Source: Thermotoga petrophila RKU-1
GTDB taxonomy: Bacteria; Thermotogota; Thermotogae; Thermotogales; Thermotogaceae
Direction: 5' to 3'
NCBI RefSeq assembly: GCF_000016785.1
Contig: NC_009486.1
Coordinates: 62,001-126,000, forward strand
Length of the DNA: 64,000 bases
In this document: positions 52,579-61,176 of the stretch, in pieces
Position numbering within the stretch: position 1 is the first letter of the stretch
Layout of the letters: the number at the start of each line of letters is the position of its first letter
The notes under the pieces: generated by a model
What the model was told of the DNA's origin: nothing
Seen by the model: the letters and a program-made list of their open reading frames with translations, nothing else
Databases searched by the model: none
Translations under genes and position numbers: made by a program

Positions 52579-53631
52579 TCATTTCAGAATCTTGCCGGCG
52601 AACTCGTAGTCTTCCAGAATCCTTTTCCAGAAGGCTTTTGCTGCACCGAAGGCGACCGTCCAGAGACCTCTTTCATCGAAGAGAACCTCAACGTCAGAGA
52701 TGTGTCTTTTTTCAAGGCGGTCCTGAACGTTCTTTGCCAGCTCACTATGAAACTCATGGGAAAACAACGTTATGTCTCCACCAAAAATCACGGTTTCGGG
52801 ATCTAAAAGATAGCTAACGAAAGAAGCAACCTCCGAAAGCTTCGAAAGAAGCTTCAAGAGTGAATCGGAAGAAAGGTTTTTCAAATCTACTTCATCGAGT
52901 GTGGCTGGTTCAGACAGAATGGGCGGCAGGATGTCAATTTCGAATTCACCCGCGGCACCGTTGGAACCCTGGTACAGGCTTCCTTCCAGCCAGAGTCCCG
53001 CTCCAACACCCACCGGCTGGTTCAGATAGTAAGGAACAGAGATCAGAAAATAAACTACATTTTTCTTTTGAAAACCGTATCCCACAACTGCCGCGTTTGC
53101 GTCGTTAAGAACGAAAATCTCTGTTCCAAATTCCCTGGAGAGAATTCCTCCAAGATCGAGATCTTCAATACCGAGGGCCGAAGAAAAGATCACCTTGTTT
53201 TCTTTTATGATTCCAGGCATACCGATGGAAATTCCCACTGTACTCGGATAGCTTTCTTTAAAAGCCATAACACAATCAACAAGAGCGTTTACGATCTCAT
53301 CTCCACGAAAGTTTCTGTGTATTTCACTTTTTTCAACCTCGTTTCCCTTCGCATCGATCACAACACCGATCAACCTGTTCTGCTCAACTCCAATCCCCAG
53401 AACGAAGAACTTATTCGGGTTTGCCGTATAGAGAGCGGTTTTTCTACCTCCCGAGGAACCAGGAGATGCTTCTTCGACCTTCAGAGCAAAACCCGATTCC
53501 AGCAGAGAACGAAAATTCCTGGACACGGTGGACATGTTCACAGAAAGCTTTTCACTGATTTCTCTCATCGATATCTTTTCGTTTTCTATGAGAAGTTTGA
53601 GAATCTTGTGTTGAGTGGGTGAAATATTCAA
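52579..53631 (-). CDS. ROK-family repressor, probable chitobiose regulator ChiR
   Basis: The protein has an N-terminal winged helix (about 1-70, recognition helix STVSRNFRSLLESGF) fused to a ROK sugar-kinase-like domain used as sensor. The ATP-binding and kinase motifs are weak, and the zinc motif CxCGxxGC is missing, which fits a sensor rather than a kinase. The start is a TTG seven bases after GGGAGGG. It leads the chitobiose operon and should bind the palindrome at 53653-53673. I recall the T. maritima orthologue being named ChiR in comparative work; treat that name as likely. Confidence 0.9.
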   Translation of the reverse strand: MNISPTQHKILKLLIENEKISMREISEKLSVNMSTVSRNFRSLLESGFALKVEEASPGSSGGRKTALYTANPNKFFVLGIGVEQNRLIGVVIDAKGNEVEKSEIHRNFRGDEIVNALVDCVMAFKESYPSTVGISIGMPGIIKENKVIFSSALGIEDLDLGGILSREFGTEIFVLNDANAAVVGYGFQKKNVVYFLISVPYYLNQPVGVGAGLWLEGSLYQGSNGAAGEFEIDILPPILSEPATLDEVDLKNLSSDSLLKLLSKLSEVASFVSYLLDPETVIFGGDITLFSHEFHSELAKNVQDRLEKRHISDVEVLFDERGLWTVAFGAAKAFWKRILEDYEFAGKILK

Positions 53632-53652
53632 AAGGGGTCCCTCCCATCAGTT

Positions 53653-53673
53653 AGTTGCATGCTGCAAACAACT
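53653..53673. promoter_or_regulatory. Palindrome upstream of the ROK regulator, probable operator
   Basis: TTGCA-TGC-TGCAA (53655-53667) forms a perfect 5+5 inverted repeat, flanked by AGTTG (53653-53657) and CAACT (53669-53673). It lies 22 bases before the chiR start. Two TTGACA boxes stand farther upstream on the minus strand (53692-53687 and about 53713-53708), but I find no convincing -10. Confidence 0.65.
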
Positions 53674-53754
53674 TCATAAATTATTGTCAACCAATAGGTC
53701 ACGCTTTGTCAAGTTACAGTTTCATTTCGTTAACTGATGGAGGAATTTAAGGAG

Positions 53755-53789
53755 GGAAAAACGAAAAGGTGGCTCCAGAAGGAGCCACC
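53755..53789 (-). terminator. Terminator of the peroxiredoxin gene
   Basis: A 9-bp stem GGTGGCTCC / GGAGCCACC (53768-53789) with a 4-base loop is followed on the minus strand by TTTTCGTTTTT. It lies 24 bases after the peroxiredoxin stop. Confidence 0.9.
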
Positions 53790-53812
53790 CGCTTTCTTGT
53801 TTTTATTTTCTG

Positions 53813-54460
53813 TTATACCTTTTTGTAGCAGAACCACCAGTCGTAGCACTCGAAATCTTTCGATTCCAGTCTCTCTCTTGCTTCTTCCACACTGCTTGCC
53901 GGAGGAACGATCACAGAATCGTTTATGAGCTCGTTGCTTGGCCAGTTGGCAGGAATGGCAACTCCTTTTTCATCTGACGTCTGAAGAGCTCTCACCGCTC
54001 TGAGAATTTCATCGATGTTTCTTCCAACTTCCTGCGGGTAGTAGACGATGGCCCTTATGATTCCGTTCGGATCGACTATGAAAACGGCCCTCACTGTGTT
54101 TGTTCCCTTGCTGGGATGAATCAATCCGAGCCTTCTGGAAACTTCTCCTAAGTCATCTGCTATGACAGGAAATTCGATTTCGACTCCCAGTTTTTCCTTG
54201 ATCCACTCGATCCACTTGATGTGTGAAAAAACCTGGTCGATGCTGAGACCTATGAGTTCCGTGTTGAGTTTTTTGAACTCATCGTACCTCTTCTGAAACG
54301 CAACGAACTCGGTGGTACACACCGGAGTGAAATCAGCCGGATGGCTGAAGAGAACGAACCACTTTCCCCTGAAGTCGTCCGGAAGAATCTTTTTTCCATG
54401 AGTGGTCTTCACTTCCAATCTTGGGAACTCTTCACCTATGAGAGGAATTCTTCCTTCCAT
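53813..54460 (-). CDS. Peroxiredoxin of the archaeal-type Prx6/AhpC group
   Basis: This 215-residue thiol peroxidase removes hydrogen peroxide and alkyl peroxides. The peroxidatic cysteine is C48 in FTPVCTTE, with the Arg partner in the C-terminal half. Two further cysteines close to the end, C205 and C211 (CYDWWFC), match the pattern of archaeal peroxiredoxins such as those of Aeropyrum and Pyrococcus, where they help resolve the sulfenic acid. The ATG at 54460 lies behind GGAGGTG. Monocistronic, with a terminator after it. An archaeal origin is possible but not shown by the sequence alone. Confidence 0.93.
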   Translation of the reverse strand: MEGRIPLIGEEFPRLEVKTTHGKKILPDDFRGKWFVLFSHPADFTPVCTTEFVAFQKRYDEFKKLNTELIGLSIDQVFSHIKWIEWIKEKLGVEIEFPVIADDLGEVSRRLGLIHPSKGTNTVRAVFIVDPNGIIRAIVYYPQEVGRNIDEILRAVRALQTSDEKGVAIPANWPSNELINDSVIVPPASSVEEARERLESKDFECYDWWFCYKKV

Positions 54461-54591
54461 ACAAAACACCTCCTCGTAAATTTTTAAAATGATTCTAATT
54501 TGATATCCATTCTCAATAATACACGTATTGTGTTTCTTGAATTTTTCTGTTCTGTATCAAATTCGAATCATTAAGGATTTCAAACAGAGAA

Positions 54592-54618
54592 CAAAAAACG
54601 GGGAGAATCTCTCCCCGT
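54592..54618 (-). terminator. Terminator of the O-antigen-ligase-like gene
   Basis: A 9-bp stem (ACGGGGAGA / TCTCCCCGT) with a 3-base loop followed on the minus strand by TTTTTTG, two bases past the stop codon at 54621. The next 130 bases to the peroxiredoxin start are AT-rich and probably hold the peroxiredoxin promoter. Confidence 0.9.
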
Positions 54619-54620
54619 CT

Positions 54621-57600
54621 CTACAAGCTTTCTTCTATCGTTTTCAAAAATTCTTCTGATTTCTTCAATCGTTCCATCACTTGATCTTTTGTTTCGAACT
54701 TTTCATCGTTCCAGAGGTTCACGCTCCAGTCTTCCAGTATCATCTTCCACTCCTCATCAGAAGCTACGCTGTAGGCTTTTTCCAGAGTTCTCAAGAAGTT
54801 CCTTGCATCGTTCAGAATGAGCCTGTAGTGTTCGAGGAATCTTATGTATCTTTCGAAAACAAGAACATCTCTGAGTTCGTACAGATCGTTGTAGATCCTG
54901 GAAAGCACTTCGCTGATTCTGGAAGCTTCAACATTTTTTTGCTTCATATAGCTTTCGAAGTTTTTCATCCTTTCTACGAGAAGTTCTGCCCATGGATTCA
55001 ACTTGTACGTGTAGTTCTTCTCTGATATGAATTTGTTCATTTCCTGAACGTTGATGGACAGCCAGTTCAGATTCTTGAAGCTTTCAAAAAGGTCCTTGAA
55101 GAGTTTTTCGAATTGATTCGCGTACTCTTTTCCCAGATTACTTTCGAGGTATTCCTTCAGTTCCTCCAGAACGCTTTCAAATGTCTTTTCTGCTCTACTT
55201 TCGTACAGCGATATGGATTCTTTTGCGTTTCTGTAGCTCTCATTGTAAATCTTCAGGACGTCTTCGGATACGAACAAGGCCTCCTGACGATTGTTTGAAG
55301 AGACGTATTCGAAAGGCATCGCATGCAGAAAATCGAGAACACCATCTGGAACTCCCCAGACACCCGCTTTGCTCATGCTTTCAACTGCCCAGATTTCTTT
55401 TTTAGCAAGGTAGAATAGAAACTCTCTGTTCTTCTGAACGGTGAGCGGTTGAGCTTCCGCAGCTTTCGTAGCGAAATATCTGTAGATATCCTGCCCCGCA
55501 ACGGCTTTCCTGAGATCGTAGTGTTTCCAGTCGGGAAATCTGTTCCACGCACCCGGAAGAATCTTCACCGTGAGCTTCGCGTAATTCGTGAAACTATCGA
55601 AATACCTTGATGTCAACTCAGCGAAGGCTTTCTGTATCAGATCGTCCTGGGCTTTCGAGAACAAAATCTTCATGATCTGGTGAAGCCCTACATACCTTGT
55701 TGCAAGGCCTCTGTATGTGTTTCTCTCGTTGAAAGACTTCAAAGAGGAAAGGTACAGAGAAACGGAATCGAGGAGGACCTGAGCGGTGATGAGATTGTCC
55801 TCTCCCAGATCGTTGATCGTGGAAAGACTCGCGTTCTCAAGAAACGTCAGATCAGTCTTCTTCACATCCGAAAAGACCACCTTCTGGTAATCATCAAAGT
55901 TCTGTTCAAAAAACGCATTGTAATCCTCTTTTGTCTTCAGCTTCGCTTTCAATTCGTCGATTCGGTACTCGCTTGTTGCAAGCGATGCAAGGTAGAAATA
56001 AGATCTTCCGTACGTTTTGTTCACTTGAACGGATTTCAAGAAGTACTCTTTCGCTTTCCTGTAGAGTTCTATTTTTTGATTCGTGAGTTGATTCCTATAA
56101 GATGCTATCTGCTGAAGAGCGTTCTGCAACTTCTGCCTTTCTTTTTGAATGGTCTCGAGCCTCAATCTTTCTATCTCCAGGTTAGAAGGCTTCACCGGAA
56201 GGTTCTGACTTTCAACGAACTTCTTGAATTCGTCGGATTTCAGGTAACTGTAACGTCCACTCAGAGAGCTCAGCTCTTCCATGGCTGTCTTTACCTGCTG
56301 TTCGTAGTTGTCCAGTTTGGCCATGTCTTCTTCCACTTTCCTTATAGAAAGATAGGCAGAATTTCCCCATTTGAAATAAACTTCAGAAATGAAGTAGTTC
56401 CATTTCAAGTAAGCGGAAACGACACCAACCAGAAGAACGATCGTTCCAAACACAACGACCTTCTTTCGTTGAATCTCCACTTTCCTTCCGTCGTAGAAGT
56501 ACCCACCAACCGCTATGGAAGCAATTGTCATCACAAGAAAACCGTTTGGAAGTAGATGCGCCGGAAAGCTGAACGCGCTGTGCATCATGAACGTGATGAA
56601 AGAACTGGCAAGTGTCAGAAAGAGCAAGAGATCATCCCGTACCGTGATCCTTCGAATTATTTTGAAGAACAGTATCCCAAGCGACAGAGCGAGAAAGACG
56701 ACGGAAACAAATCCGACAATTCCCATTTCTCCAAGAACCTGAAGGTAATCGTTGTGCGTTCTCTTGAAGTTGTTCCAGCCGTACATCAGAATCGGGTGGT
56801 CTTCTATAACATCTCCCATGTAGTTTATCGTGAGAATCTGATACGTTCCGATTCCGGTACCGAGAATCTTGTGTGTTCTCCACTGGTATATCGATGAGAA
56901 CCAGGACAGAAGCCTCTCGTGCCAGGAACTCACCTCGGCAACCGCCTGAATTCTTCCTGCGGGAGATACCATTCCGTAACCGTTCAGAGGAGTGGGAAGA
57001 TTGTAGAGAACAACGAGGACGATCGAAGCGATCAGAACGAAAGTCGTGAGAGCTTTACTCATACTCAGAACTTCTCTGTCTGTCTCTTTCGAAACCTTCT
57101 TTTTTCTGAAGATCATGTAGAACACAGAGAAAATACAGAGGGAGATGATGTTCGCAACGTACAGCGATCTCGTCTGAGACACCAGTATTCCCGAAACTAT
57201 GAGAAGCGCAGAAACTGAAGCTATCACTTTGATTACGGACGCTTCTTTTCTTTTGAAATCGGCTGACGCTATGAGATAGATAGCGAGCGGAAGGTTCAGG
57301 GAGAGAAAGTTCGAAACGAAGTTCACGTTTCCTATGGTCGCCTTCACGGTTGCCCTCGAAAAGGGACTCCCCACACTTCCAAGAAAAACATCGACACCGC
57401 CGTAGAAGTTCAAAAGCGCGTCGAAAGCTATGAATCCCGCAAGAGCCACACTGACTGTGAGGAATCTCCTTATTCTCTCCTTTGTAACAAAGAAGTTCGA
57501 GATGAAGATCGATGTGAAGAACATGAGAAGAACGTAGATCGCTATGTCAAAGGAATATCTGAAATAGACAGGATTATCGCGATAGACATTTATCGTAGAT

Positions 57601-57818
57601 AAAAGAGCGGAGATAGCGAAGGCAAAAAAAGCCACGTGGGCCATGTTGAATCTGATTTCCAGTTTCTCCTTCCTGAGAATCTTCATCAGGATCATGAAGA
57701 ACATGACGCTCAGAAACACCGTGATCAAAGCGTACTTTGGAACGCTGAACTCGTACGTGAGTTTCCTGGACGAGAAAAGGGCAACGACAACGTACATGAT
57801 GTAAAACAGAATCTCCAT
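54621..57818 (-). CDS. Very large O-antigen-ligase-like membrane protein with helical C-terminal half
   Basis: The first half (about 1-470) has some twelve transmembrane helices and the Wzy_C/O-antigen ligase loop, visible in LGTGIGTYQI and KRTHNDYLQVLGEMGIVG. Proteins of this type join or polymerise surface glycans on a lipid carrier. The second half, some 590 residues, is soluble and helical with coiled-coil or TPR-like repeats (SLSGRYSYLKSDEFKKF, YFLKSVQVNKTYGRSYFYLAS). It is much larger than usual ligase tails. The ATG at 57818 with AGGAGGG eight bases upstream is the start. It follows a WecA/TagO-like gene, consistent with envelope glycan assembly. Confidence 0.82.
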   Translation of the reverse strand: MEILFYIMYVVVALFSSRKLTYEFSVPKYALITVFLSVMFFMILMKILRKEKLEIRFNMAHVAFFAFAISALLSTINVYRDNPVYFRYSFDIAIYVLLMFFTSIFISNFFVTKERIRRFLTVSVALAGFIAFDALLNFYGGVDVFLGSVGSPFSRATVKATIGNVNFVSNFLSLNLPLAIYLIASADFKRKEASVIKVIASVSALLIVSGILVSQTRSLYVANIISLCIFSVFYMIFRKKKVSKETDREVLSMSKALTTFVLIASIVLVVLYNLPTPLNGYGMVSPAGRIQAVAEVSSWHERLLSWFSSIYQWRTHKILGTGIGTYQILTINYMGDVIEDHPILMYGWNNFKRTHNDYLQVLGEMGIVGFVSVVFLALSLGILFFKIIRRITVRDDLLLFLTLASSFITFMMHSAFSFPAHLLPNGFLVMTIASIAVGGYFYDGRKVEIQRKKVVVFGTIVLLVGVVSAYLKWNYFISEVYFKWGNSAYLSIRKVEEDMAKLDNYEQQVKTAMEELSSLSGRYSYLKSDEFKKFVESQNLPVKPSNLEIERLRLETIQKERQKLQNALQQIASYRNQLTNQKIELYRKAKEYFLKSVQVNKTYGRSYFYLASLATSEYRIDELKAKLKTKEDYNAFFEQNFDDYQKVVFSDVKKTDLTFLENASLSTINDLGEDNLITAQVLLDSVSLYLSSLKSFNERNTYRGLATRYVGLHQIMKILFSKAQDDLIQKAFAELTSRYFDSFTNYAKLTVKILPGAWNRFPDWKHYDLRKAVAGQDIYRYFATKAAEAQPLTVQKNREFLFYLAKKEIWAVESMSKAGVWGVPDGVLDFLHAMPFEYVSSNNRQEALFVSEDVLKIYNESYRNAKESISLYESRAEKTFESVLEELKEYLESNLGKEYANQFEKLFKDLFESFKNLNWLSINVQEMNKFISEKNYTYKLNPWAELLVERMKNFESYMKQKNVEASRISEVLSRIYNDLYELRDVLVFERYIRFLEHYRLILNDARNFLRTLEKAYSVASDEEWKMILEDWSVNLWNDEKFETKDQVMERLKKSEEFLKTIEESL

Positions 57819-57834
57819 AAGTTTTCCCTCCTGC

Positions 57835-58758
57835 TCAATCGTAATGAAGAAGCCTGAGGCCTTTGATGAGAACAAAAGAAAACACAACGGCTAAAACGAG
57901 CGTCACACCACTCATTACGATATTTCCCAGAGCTCCAAAGCTGAACCCACAGAACACAGCGTGCGTTGCTATCATGATGAAGAGAGCTCTTTTCACCCCG
58001 AATCTTCGGGAAAGCTTGTCGTACATGTGATCCCTGTCTCCTCTGAAGATCGATTTTTTGTTCCTGTACCTCCTCAGAACACTCGCCAGAAAATCCAAAA
58101 AGAAGATCCAGAGAGGAAAAATCATCGTGAGGAATGTATCGAAAGAGGCAAATCGATTCTGGGAAAGAACGATCGCGGATAGCAAAACAGCCATCAGATA
58201 ACTTCCCGCATCGCCCATGAAGATCCTCGCGGGTGGAAAATTGAAAACAAGATAGCCAAGAGATGCACCGAGAAGGGAGAGAGATAGGTTTTCGAAGAAC
58301 ACGCCTCTAACCAGAAAGAAATAGGAGAGCGCCGACAGAGCCACAAGACTTCCACAGAGCCCATCCATACCGTCCATCATGTTCACGGAATTTATGAGAA
58401 CAACGACAAAGAACAACCAGAAAGCGGAAACCAGTAAATTGTCGAGGCCGATGAATCGCCACACGAGCAGAAGCGAAATGCCGAATTCTGCGATCAACCT
58501 TGAAAAGGGAGAAATAGAGAACAGATCATCCATCAATCCCAGAGCAAGAGCGATCGATGCCGAAAGAAGAACCACCGTGTCGTTCCACAAGAACGGAAGG
58601 ACCCCCACAAATATTCCCAGCCCACCCAGGTAAGGTGTTTCTCTCCCGTGAGGCTTCAGAACACCATCCGGCCTGTCCACGATGTTCAGTCTTTTCGCAA
58701 TTCTTCCGAAGAACCAGACACCGAACAGACTCAAAAGAAAACTCAAAAGAAAAGCCAT
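57835..58758 (-). CDS. Undecaprenyl-phosphate GlcNAc-1-phosphate transferase (WecA/TagO type)
   Basis: This integral membrane enzyme of 307 residues transfers a sugar-1-phosphate to undecaprenyl phosphate, the first step of many envelope polymers. Family signatures are the Asp-rich LGLMDDLFSIS, NMMDGMDGLCGS and FMGDAGSYL, and a later basic HMYDKLSRRFG loop. It is shorter than MraY and lacks MraY-specific residues. It sits directly before the ligase-like gene and after a PHP phosphatase gene. Confidence 0.92.
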   Translation of the reverse strand: MAFLLSFLLSLFGVWFFGRIAKRLNIVDRPDGVLKPHGRETPYLGGLGIFVGVLPFLWNDTVVLLSASIALALGLMDDLFSISPFSRLIAEFGISLLLVWRFIGLDNLLVSAFWLFFVVVLINSVNMMDGMDGLCGSLVALSALSYFFLVRGVFFENLSLSLLGASLGYLVFNFPPARIFMGDAGSYLMAVLLSAIVLSQNRFASFDTFLTMIFPLWIFFLDFLASVLRRYRNKKSIFRGDRDHMYDKLSRRFGVKRALFIMIATHAVFCGFSFGALGNIVMSGVTLVLAVVFSFVLIKGLRLLHYD

Positions 58759-58762
58759 TCCT

Positions 58763-59464
58763 TCACCTCGGTTTCACGGTGACGAGTTTTTTCCCATCGA
58801 CGACGAGGTACTCGAAATCGAACTTTTTGAGTTCTTTCATGACTTCTTCTATTCCTCGACCTATATGTTGCGATTCGTGTGCGTCCGAGCCGATCGTTAC
58901 GACTCTCCCACCGAGGTCGTAATACATCTCCACTATCCAGTAGTCCGGGTTGGGTTTCCCGTGCTTGAAGAGACCAGCGGTGTTGATTTCAAGGACCCTT
59001 TCGTTTTTCACGAGGAACACCAGAATCTTTTCTATCAAATCTCTGTTCGCTTTGAAATCTGCCTTCGCGTATCTTGCCGGATAGTCCAGGTGTGCAAGTG
59101 TGTGGAATTTCACCCTTTCCATCACAAAGAGCGTTCGCTCAAGATAGTCTCTTGCGAGCTCATCCGGTGGAAGGTTCTCATCGTACCGATGTATCCCAAG
59201 AAGAAGGTAGTCGAAACCCTCGGGAAAAATCGCCTCTCCCACACCATCCCAGCTGATCTCCGCTCCCTTCGGAAGATCGTATTTCTCCATGGTGAGAAAG
59301 TACTCTTCAACGTTGAAATCGTGAACGAGTTCTCCGTTTTCGTATTCGTAGTGATCTGTGATACAGAAATGTTCGATGCCGAGCTTCTGCACTTGAGAGA
59401 TTATGCCGTCTATTTCTGCCTTTCCGTCGTAGGAAAACGTGGAGTGAAGGTGCATGTCTATCAT
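58763..59464 (-). CDS. PHP-domain phosphatase, histidinol-phosphatase-like
   Basis: This 233-residue PHP protein has the four metal motifs: DMHLHSTFSYDG, TDHYEY, the GIHRYD histidine and GSDAHESQHIG. The closest well-known group is HisK/HisJ-type histidinol phosphatase, but the family also contains nucleotide and protein phosphatases. The neighbours (WecA-like and pyrG) do not point to histidine synthesis, so the substrate is open. Confidence 0.85.
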   Translation of the reverse strand: MIDMHLHSTFSYDGKAEIDGIISQVQKLGIEHFCITDHYEYENGELVHDFNVEEYFLTMEKYDLPKGAEISWDGVGEAIFPEGFDYLLLGIHRYDENLPPDELARDYLERTLFVMERVKFHTLAHLDYPARYAKADFKANRDLIEKILVFLVKNERVLEINTAGLFKHGKPNPDYWIVEMYYDLGGRVVTIGSDAHESQHIGRGIEEVMKELKKFDFEYLVVDGKKLVTVKPR

Positions 59465-61035
59465 TGTGATCCCTCCAGGACTTTTCTCAAATAGACAAAA
59501 ATCGGGTGCGGTGCTCCCACTTTGCTCTTGTACTCGGGATGAAACTGAACACCAACAAAGAAAGGATGATCTTCAAGCTCAACAGCCTCTATGAAGTCGG
59601 ATTTCGCAGACACGACGAGCTTGTACCCCTCTTCTCCCGGTTTTTTGAACAGCTCTGGAAACGCCTCCTCATTGGCTTCGTATCTGTGCCTGTGCCTTTC
59701 GGAAACTTCCTCAACTCCGCCGTAAACTTCGTAGAGTTTCGTTTTTGGAAAAATTTTCACCTTTTGGGCTCCAAGCCTCATCGTACCACCGAGCTTCAAT
59801 ATTCTCTTCTGCTCCTCCATGAGATCCACAACAGGATAAGGTGTGTTCGGATCGAACTCGGTGGAATTGGCCTCTTTGTAGCCAAATACGTTGCGTGCGA
59901 ACTCTATGACCATGAGCTGCATACCGAGACATATTCCAAGTATGGGCTTCTTGTTTTCACGTGCGTACTTTATAGCTTTTATCTTGCCTTCTACACCTCT
60001 TCTTCCAAATCCACCGGGTATGATGAGGGCATCGTATTCGTCGAGCACTCTCTTCACTTCTTCGTCGTTCATGTCTTCGAGCATCTGACTGTCCACCACG
60101 GTGGGCTTTTCTATTCCTGTCAGAAAGACCGACTCTATGATGCTTTTGTACGCGTCGTCTGTTCCAAGATATTTTCCAACGAGCGCTATCCTGTAGGGTT
60201 TGAAAGCTTTGGGATAGGACCAGTTGAACGTGGATTTTTTCAGCTCAACGTTCAATTTGGAAGCAATCTTCTCGTGCAAACCCATATCTCTCAGTATTTC
60301 TGGAACTTCATACACGTTCTTCGTATCGGGCAGGTTTATCACAAAATCGCGTGGAACACCGGAGAAAAGGGCCACCTTGTTCATACTGGGAACATCAAGG
60401 GGAAACTCGCTCCTCACGATGACCATATCCGGTGTGATCCCTATTCTTCTCAGAAGTTGAACGGATTGTTGAGTGGGTTTCGTCTTGAACTCGTTGGTCG
60501 TTCGAAGGTAAGGAACGTACGTGACGTGAGCGAAAAGGAAGTTTTCCTTTCCTTCTTCCATCTGGAGTTCTCTCACAGCCTCCAGAAAGACTTCCCCCTC
60601 GATGTCTCCAACGGTACCTCCTATCTCAACCACGAGGAGTTCCGCCTCGAGCGCCCTTATTCTGTCTTTTATCTCCTCGGTGAGATGCGGCACGATCTGA
60701 ACGGTGTTCCCAAGGTATTTTCCCTGTCTTTCTTTCTCTATGACGCGAAGGTACACCTGCCCTGCCGTCATGTTGTTCTGCCTCGTCATGTCTCTTCCAA
60801 GGAATCTCTCGTAGTGACCGAGATCCAGATCCGCTTCGTAACCGTCTTCGGTGACGAAGACTTCTCCGTGCTGGTTGGGATTCATGGTACCAGCGTCCAC
60901 GTTGAGATAAGGATCGATTTTCAACACGTTCACATCGACACCGTGTTCTTTCATCAACCTCGCTAAGGAAGCCGAGAATATTCCCTTCCCAATACCGCTG
61001 AGGACTCCTCCCGTCACGATCACGTATTTCTTCAT
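59461..61035 (-). CDS. pyrG: CTP synthase
   Basis: CTP synthase aminates UTP using glutamine and ATP. The N-terminal synthetase (about 1-265) starts with VTGGVLSGIGKGIFSASLARLM. The C-terminal glutamine amidotransferase has the nucleophile Cys in ILGICLGMQLMV and the His-Glu pair in VQFHPEYKSK. Length 524 is slightly short but complete. The ATG follows AGGAGGG by six bases. It is divergent from fabF. Confidence 0.97.
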   Translation of the reverse strand: MKKYVIVTGGVLSGIGKGIFSASLARLMKEHGVDVNVLKIDPYLNVDAGTMNPNQHGEVFVTEDGYEADLDLGHYERFLGRDMTRQNNMTAGQVYLRVIEKERQGKYLGNTVQIVPHLTEEIKDRIRALEAELLVVEIGGTVGDIEGEVFLEAVRELQMEEGKENFLFAHVTYVPYLRTTNEFKTKPTQQSVQLLRRIGITPDMVIVRSEFPLDVPSMNKVALFSGVPRDFVINLPDTKNVYEVPEILRDMGLHEKIASKLNVELKKSTFNWSYPKAFKPYRIALVGKYLGTDDAYKSIIESVFLTGIEKPTVVDSQMLEDMNDEEVKRVLDEYDALIIPGGFGRRGVEGKIKAIKYARENKKPILGICLGMQLMVIEFARNVFGYKEANSTEFDPNTPYPVVDLMEEQKRILKLGGTMRLGAQKVKIFPKTKLYEVYGGVEEVSERHRHRYEANEEAFPELFKKPGEEGYKLVVSAKSDFIEAVELEDHPFFVGVQFHPEYKSKVGAPHPIFVYLRKVLEGSQ

Positions 61036-61104
61036 CCTATTCCCTCCTTCTCCTCAATATGTTATCACCTGGAGAGTAAATTTCTCATTTCCTTAACATG
61101 AGAG

Positions 61105-61129
61105 CACATCGGGATTGTAACCCGATGTG
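61105..61129. promoter_or_regulatory. 9-bp perfect inverted repeat over the fabF promoter
   Basis: CACATCGGG (61105-61113) and CCCGATGTG (61121-61129) with the 7-base centre ATTGTAA. It covers the -35 region of the fabF promoter. Because both adjacent genes point away from it, it cannot be a terminator, so an operator for a fatty-acid repressor is the simplest reading. Confidence 0.7.
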
Positions 61130-61144
61130 AGATTATGGTATAAT
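61115..61144 (+). promoter_or_regulatory. Promoter of the fabF-fabZ-fabK-bioY operon
   Basis: TTGTAA (61115-61120), 18 bases and a perfect TATAAT (61139-61144). The -35 is in the centre of the 9-bp inverted repeat. The start of fabF is about 26 bases downstream of the expected transcript start. Confidence 0.75.
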
Positions 61145-61176
61145 CATGCCAGATTTTTTTGTCAGGAGGTGGTATT

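Noticed and set aside
59506-60966. 486-codon open frame on the plus strand opposite pyrG
   Set aside because: Antisense to a well-conserved gene, with no ribosome site or domain pattern.
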